Below are positions 59,696 to 64,000 of a DNA stretch of 64,000 nucleotides, in pieces. Numbering within the stretch: position 1 is the first letter of the stretch; every line of letters starts with the position of its first letter. Both the position numbers and the translations under genes were made by a program. Source of the stretch: Leptodactylus fallax (lineage: Eukaryota; Chordata; Amphibia; Anura; Leptodactylidae); NCBI GenBank assembly GCA_947044405.1, contig CAMRHE010000330.1, positions 868,001 to 932,000 of the forward strand, written 5' to 3'. A model generated the notes under the pieces. That model saw only the letters and a list, made by a program, of their open reading frames with translations. It was not told the DNA's origin and made no database searches.

Positions 59696-60379
59696 TACGT
59701 AGCACATTAAAGTATTTAAGCTCTCCTTACACATCAGATGTCTGACAGCCGAAGCCATTGATTTTGGCAGGACCAGCTGTCCTGCTAATGTGAATGGAGA
59801 CCCCTTGACTCCTCTACCCCACCCCTCCTCCATGTTTGATATGCAAGGTAGGGATCGGGTGGTTGAATTTCAACTTGCCAGATCCTTTTAATCTACAGGA
59901 GTTAAGCCATTCATAGAGGAGTGTGGCAGTGACTTTTCTACTCTTTCCCCTTAACTTTGTTTGCTTTTTTAGTCTGGATGTAGAAGTCCCATCAAAACAG
60001 ACAAATGGTGAAGAACAGTGAACATATTTTTAAGAAAATTTCGACCACACATTTCGATCAAAAAGGACACTTAGTGAATTTGGCCTGAAACCAGATCATT
60101 ATCTTTTATGGTTAGTTCTCAAAGGCTGACACTTACTTATAGACGGTATAAACTTGGGCAATGTGAAAATCCACAATAGGTCTTGCAGGATGATAAATCT
60201 GGTGTATCTTTAGGCTGTCTACTTTATAACACCTATTACTTGGCTACTTTGTGGCAGAATTTTACAACAAAATTATTCTGCACTTTTGGCACACGGTGGT
60301 GCATCTGATGTCACCTTTCCTCCTCTTGTAAGCCATACCCCATTGTAGGTCTAATGTGGGACACAACAAGGTCAAAATC

Positions 60380-60585
60380 TGAATGTGCAAGTACACCCAA
60401 TGCCCAGTACACCTGCACGGTGGAGTTTTTTCCTCCACTGGTTTCAGATTTATAACGATGGACCCCATTATAGCCAGTGGGGTCCGTCAGACTGTGTGTG
60501 TTACTGCTTTTAGCAGTCTACCTCTGTCTCTTTTGGGGAACCTAAACAACAGAGAGACAGAACTAGTGGGAACCTAACATCACTT
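60380..60585. repeat. dispersed repeat (GGACCCCATTATAGYCA type)
   Basis: ATGGACCCCATTATAGCCAG then TGGGGTCCGTCAGACTG and TTTTAGCAGTCTACC, in the same order as at 32060-32240 and 32860-33075. It ends in gtgggaacctaacatcac. Confidence 0.6.
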
Positions 60586-60837
60586 TAAAACTGCAAACCG
60601 CAAGTCTCCATGGTAAAATGTACTCCGCAGATAATTCCACCATGCAAACATCCCCAACTGAAAAAAGAACCAATAATAGTTGAATGCGGCCCTATAGTCC
60701 AGCTCTAAATGTAAGAATTTTTGTCTTTCGGTTACATAACATTACGCTTGATGCTAAGCTAGGCTGGGGTGGTCACAGGAGTGTGAATTCAGCTGACGGC
60801 TTTAGCCTCCCCAGGCGCGGTATCTACAGTACATGCT

Positions 60838-60895
60838 GATGAATGGCTCCCTTCCATCTCATCCCACAGATGCTTGATTGGATTGAGATCATCAC
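60838..60895 (-). pseudogene. Tc1/mariner transposase scrap
   Basis: The minus strand reads DLNPIKHLWDEMEGSH, the third-acid motif of a Tc1/mariner transposase with Lys in place of Glu. No other part of the gene is recognisable around it. Confidence 0.5.
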
Positions 60896-61162
60896 CAGCT
60901 AATTTACAATATGGGACACATTGGAGCAGATATGGATCAGCACCCAGTGAAGTCGTTTCTGCACAGTCTCAAGGCCATCAGCCAACAAATTCTGCCGTCA
61001 TCTGGGAGAGCACATTTGTGGATTTTAGGGGAAAATGAGAAGTGCTTGCTCTTGGGTACTTTTGGACACAATCCAAGAGCCAAATAACCAATGCAATAAA
61101 TACCCCAAATTTTAAGAGTCATAACACATTCGAGACCATACATGAGATTCTGCTAGTTAGTT

Positions 61163-61352
61163 AGATGTAGCAGAATCTAGTAGAGTTAACCCGACTTTCT
61201 GCAGCAGGATAAATTGCTGCGGCGTGATATGTTATCGTAGAAGACCGGACAATTCAATGAAATTTCTGCAATGACTTTTGTCTTCTGTGATGAGATATTA
61301 TGCTGCAGCAATTTATCCCTCTGCAGAAAGTTGGGTTAACTTTGCTATATCT
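61163..61352. mobile_element. foldback MITE (AGATGTAGCAGA family), uninterrupted
   Basis: TTAGATGTAGCAGAATCTAG and GAGTTAACCCGACTTTCTGC on the left; GCAGAAAGTTGGGTTAACTT and TTGCTATATCTG on the right. Inner arms GATAAATTGCTGCGGCGTGA and ATGCTGCAGCAATTTATCCC pair. About 190 bp; the undisturbed counterpart of the nested element at 19333. Confidence 0.85.
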
Positions 61353-61417
61353 GTGTTTCATTTTTTTTTACTTTGAAATTAATGTTAATTCTGAGTGAGT
61401 ATTTAGTTATTATTAGA

Positions 61418-61670
61418 GATGAGCGAATCAAAGCTGAGTAAGTGGAATTCGATCCGAATTTCAGGAAATATTCGATTCGCATCGAATCAGAATTTCCTCA
61501 GGCTTCATGGTAACGAATCGCATTTTGTTCAAAATGGCTGCTGCACATGTTAGGAAATGGGGAAAGGAACTCTGGGAAGGTGGGATCATCCACAATGCCA
61601 TGTGTGCAGCCAATCAGCAGCCAGCCCAGTGATGTCACAGGCCTTTAACCCCTTCGCGAGCGCCCACGGT
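61418..61670. repeat. dispersed repeat starting AGAGATGAGCGAA
   Basis: TTATTAGAGATGAGCGAATC, then GAATTCGATCCGAATTTCAG and the local palindrome ATTCGATTCGCATCGAAT. A repeat I associate with frog genomes; no coding sequence. Confidence 0.6.
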
Positions 61671-61673
61671 ATG

Positions 61674-61803
61674 TTTGACCGCTGCATCCAAGGTGTTAAA
61701 TCCCCAATCTGTTATGGAGCAGGGTGTTAGCTGTAACTGACATCTAACATCCTGCTCCATAACCGATCGGAGGTTTTAACACCTTGGATGCTGCGGTCAA
61801 ACA
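61674..61803. repeat. hairpin, ~130 bp
   Basis: TTTGACCGCTGCATCCAAGG and TGTTATGGAGCAGGGTGTTA pair with TAACATCCTGCTCCATAACC and CCTTGGATGCTGCGGTCAAA. The loop is about 15 bases. Confidence 0.88.
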
Positions 61804-61892
61804 TTCTACCAAGGTTGTGCCTACCATGTTCAGGAACACCTTCTGCTGCACAACATGTTCGATATTGCGGACCATAATGTCCATTTGCTGTT

Positions 61893-62276
61893 TCAGTTTG
61901 GCCAATGTCTGTGAATTAGGTTAACAAACTCTTCCCCACAGGTAACTCCACAGCCATGATGGCCATGGGGGTCACAACCCTTTGCTTGCTCTTTGTTCTT
62001 CAGTGACTGGCACATGATCTTTGCCCTGGGATGTATGTGCTTAGGGCTACTTGTCCCATTCATGATAAGATAACCATGCATAGAATTGTACATGACTGTG
62101 TTAACATTTTCATTATGGAATCTTCCCATAACTGTGCGCCAAACAAGAATTTTTGGATCATGAAGTGGCTGTTGTTGTAGGTCATGTGAATCCTTTGCGC
62201 CTATTACAATGGCCCCAATTGACCATTTATGATCATATCCCATAGCCAATTGAACCGTCCACTTATTCAAAATCAA
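61893..62276 (-). other. 127-codon open frame, unrecognised
   Basis: Reads MILNKWTVQLAMGYDHKWSI to GEEFVNLIHRHWPN. Amino-acid composition is protein-like (His, Cys and Lys rich near the end: DPHGHHGCGVTCGEEF), with no low-complexity repeat. I match it to no family. It may be a decayed piece of a transposon protein or chance. No splice or start context supports a gene. Confidence 0.2.
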
Positions 62277-62429
62277 AACGGGAAAAAGCGTGTTGCTAAA
62301 ATGTAACTTTTAATGATATGTATAAGATGGGGAGTGCTGGCATTCCAATTGGTACATGCCACACTGGGTTTTTTTATCGCTCTGCTTTAACTGCTGTGCA
62401 ACTTTTTTTTTGCTCTGTTGCTGAGATTT

Positions 62430-62637
62430 CCCTTTTTGTCAATATGCAAATGAGCTACTAGGGCAGTGCAGTTTACCTTTTTGGACCAATGGCAACACTG
62501 TCATTCCTCTAAAGAGTCCATTTACATGTTGGCAAAAACAGTAATATCTCCGCAACAGAGGGGAAAACACTTTTTCCTTCGGGTGACCCTAACCTTTCTA
62601 TCCTCAGGGCTGGATTCTAGGGACAGTCTCCGTTTAA
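62430..62637. repeat. right part of a CACCAGAACCCAG-family MITE
   Basis: TTCGGGTGACCCTAACCTTTC, then CTCAGGGCTGGATTCTAGGG and the end ACAGTCTCCGTTTAA, as in the right arm of the 59400 copy. The left boundary is unclear. Confidence 0.6.
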
Positions 62638-62659
62638 GGATTGTAAAGAAAGTCCTAAA

Positions 62660-62875
62660 ACATATTTACGCTAGGTTCATATCTGTGTTCGGGTTTCCGT
62701 TCGGGGGGGGTCCGCTTGAGGTAAAAAAGCAGTTACCTGTGGAAACCCCTGGACTCCATCTAATGGGGTTCGCCAGGTTTCCGCCCGAAAAGGGCGAAAA
62801 ATGTGTAGAGAAAAGCGTTGCTTGTGGGACTTTTCTCTCCACGTTTTTTAAGCGCTGGTGTGAACCCAGCCTTAG
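62660..62875. repeat. foldback MITE with GGTTCACACC-type ends
   Basis: CTAGGTTCATATCTGTGTTC on the left and GCTGGTGTGAACCCAGCCTT on the right; inner GGTTTCCGTTCGG / CCGCCCGAAAAGG and GGAAACCCCTGGACTCC. Relative of 40250. Confidence 0.7.
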
Positions 62876-62950
62876 GATTTATTTTTTATTAATGTACTCA
62901 CTCCTGCCTGCTCCATTATGCCTGTATAAAGCAGGTGACACGCCCTGCAG

Positions 62951-63019
<69 letters not shown>
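62951..63019. repeat. (TATC)n microsatellite
   Basis: About 17 perfect TATC tetranucleotide units. A 192-codon frame ending here is an artefact of this repeat plus the upstream MITEs. Confidence 0.97.
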
Positions 63020-63099
63020 CAGAGGCTTGCCACAGCAGGAGTAAAGAAAGATAAGATAATTACAGCAACTAATTTTATCAGACGGCCAGATGAATCCTT

Positions 63100-63530
63100 C
63101 TAACGTATACCCAGATAGGGTTAAAGGGAGATGGGAAGTCTTTAGGTGTCATATCATTTTACGTGGAATGTTGCTGCACTCTGAAATTACATTAAGCAAC
63201 TTTGTCTCATTAATGCGGTATGGTCAGCTCCTAATTACAACCTAATTTGATGTCAATTTAAATTAAGAGGGTTTGCGTAAATTGGGCCTTTGTGACCCGG
63301 ATTGTGCTAATCTCTAATCAGCAGACTGAATGGAACATGAAATCAAATTCCCGCAGTACCAGGAAAATGACAGAAACAACTGACATTTTAAATTAAAATT
63401 ACAAAATTTTCAGAAATAGATGTGCATGACCCCTGCTAAGGCATGTGTCAGGAAATCAAATGCTCTGCAAGGATAAGCTGACAAACCTGAATTAATGTGA
63501 TGGTTTTTCCTACAGAAAATGTGCTGTTTT
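63100..63530. promoter_or_regulatory. candidate conserved non-coding element, TAAT-rich
   Basis: Contains TCTCATTAATGCGGTATGG, CTCCTAATTACAACCTAATT, GTCAATTTAAATTAAGAGGG, GTGCTAATCTCTAATCAGC and CTGAATTAATGTGATGG without repeat symmetry or frames. This density of TAAT cores in unique sequence resembles vertebrate enhancers; conservation has not been checked. Confidence 0.4.
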
Positions 63531-64000
63531 TTTCCCTACCCCTTCAAAGTAGGCTAAATTTCATCTTAAAGCGTATGCACATTTCTGTTTTGGAGAGGTG
63601 TCTGATCTGCAGGCTGTATAGCTAAACCGATTGTTTTTTTTTTTTTTTAACCTTGTCCCCAGAAAGCCCCTTGAAAAACGGTCTAAGATTTTATGGCGTC
63701 TGTGAAAAATTGTCAGTGTCGCTGTAGTGCGTTATCTCTATGTAAAATGATAGAAGAGTCCATAAACATTAGAAGAATGTTCTTGCATTCACAGTCGCCA
63801 ACTACGGTAGTATTCCTCCTGAAGCCCCATACATGTGTACACTTAGTACTGCCAAGCATGCTGGTGTGTTGAATGAGAGCGGGGAGCTGGGGCCAGACAA
63901 TTCTGCCAGCGGATAGAAGGATTGGGCATGTTGAAATCCAACAGTTTGAGCCTTCTCTCTTCCAACATCTGCCACATAGGGACAGTCAGGAGGTGCCCAT

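Noticed and set aside
62466..63044. 192-codon frame, the longest non-transposase frame near the end
   Set aside because: Made of two MITE arms and the TATC array, ending in Ser-Ile-Tyr-Leu repeats.

Overview
The window is vertebrate nuclear DNA, most likely from a frog or toad (anuran amphibian) with a large, repeat-rich genome. The evidence is a spliced vertebrate gene with GT-AG introns, several lineages of Tc1/mariner transposons, many foldback MITEs bounded by TTAA and beginning TTAAAGG (the T2-like type known from Xenopus), and other dispersed repeats I associate with frogs. The species cannot be named from sequence alone.

The one host gene I recognise is WDR37 (WD repeat domain 37), on the + strand. 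Nine consecutive internal coding exons are present at 4616-4712, 8727-8822, 13471-13535, 32650-32785, 35260-35331, 36171-36215, 37788-37864, 39492-39726 and 42329-42470. They total 965 nt, about 321 codons. Every junction is GT-AG and the reading phase carries through all of them. They encode the region before the propeller (coiled-coil-like) and the first four WD repeats. The 5' exons lie before the window. The 3' exons (the remaining WD repeats) were not found, so the last visible intron runs from 42471 past 64000 (>21.5 kb).

Everything else is intron. The introns hold seven full or nearly full Tc1/mariner elements: 1-1600, 1694-3315, 15919-17485, 19935-21501, 30059-31689, 52668-54296 and 54351-55859. 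There are two internally deleted derivatives (5235-5666, 46133-46825) and two decayed remnants (about 26040-26620, about 60838-60895). By acidic-residue spacing they are DD34E (first, last and the 693-bp deletion derivative), DD38E (1694, 30059, 52668; Intruder-like) and DD35E (15919, 19935; Traveler-like). The two DD35E copies have the same length, differ at about a dozen bases and both keep intact transposase frames, so they are very young. The DD38E pair at 30059 and 52668 shares a Glu-to-Gln change at the third catalytic position.

The rest is foldback MITEs (several nested), minisatellites and TA/TG/TCTA microsatellites. Single-copy-looking stretches in the last intron, rich in TAAT-type motifs, may be conserved non-coding elements. 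I found no RNA genes, CRISPR arrays, or bacterial or viral genes. Nothing here looks like a new multi-gene system. The most interesting material is the state of the transposons and how they sit around the WDR37 exons.
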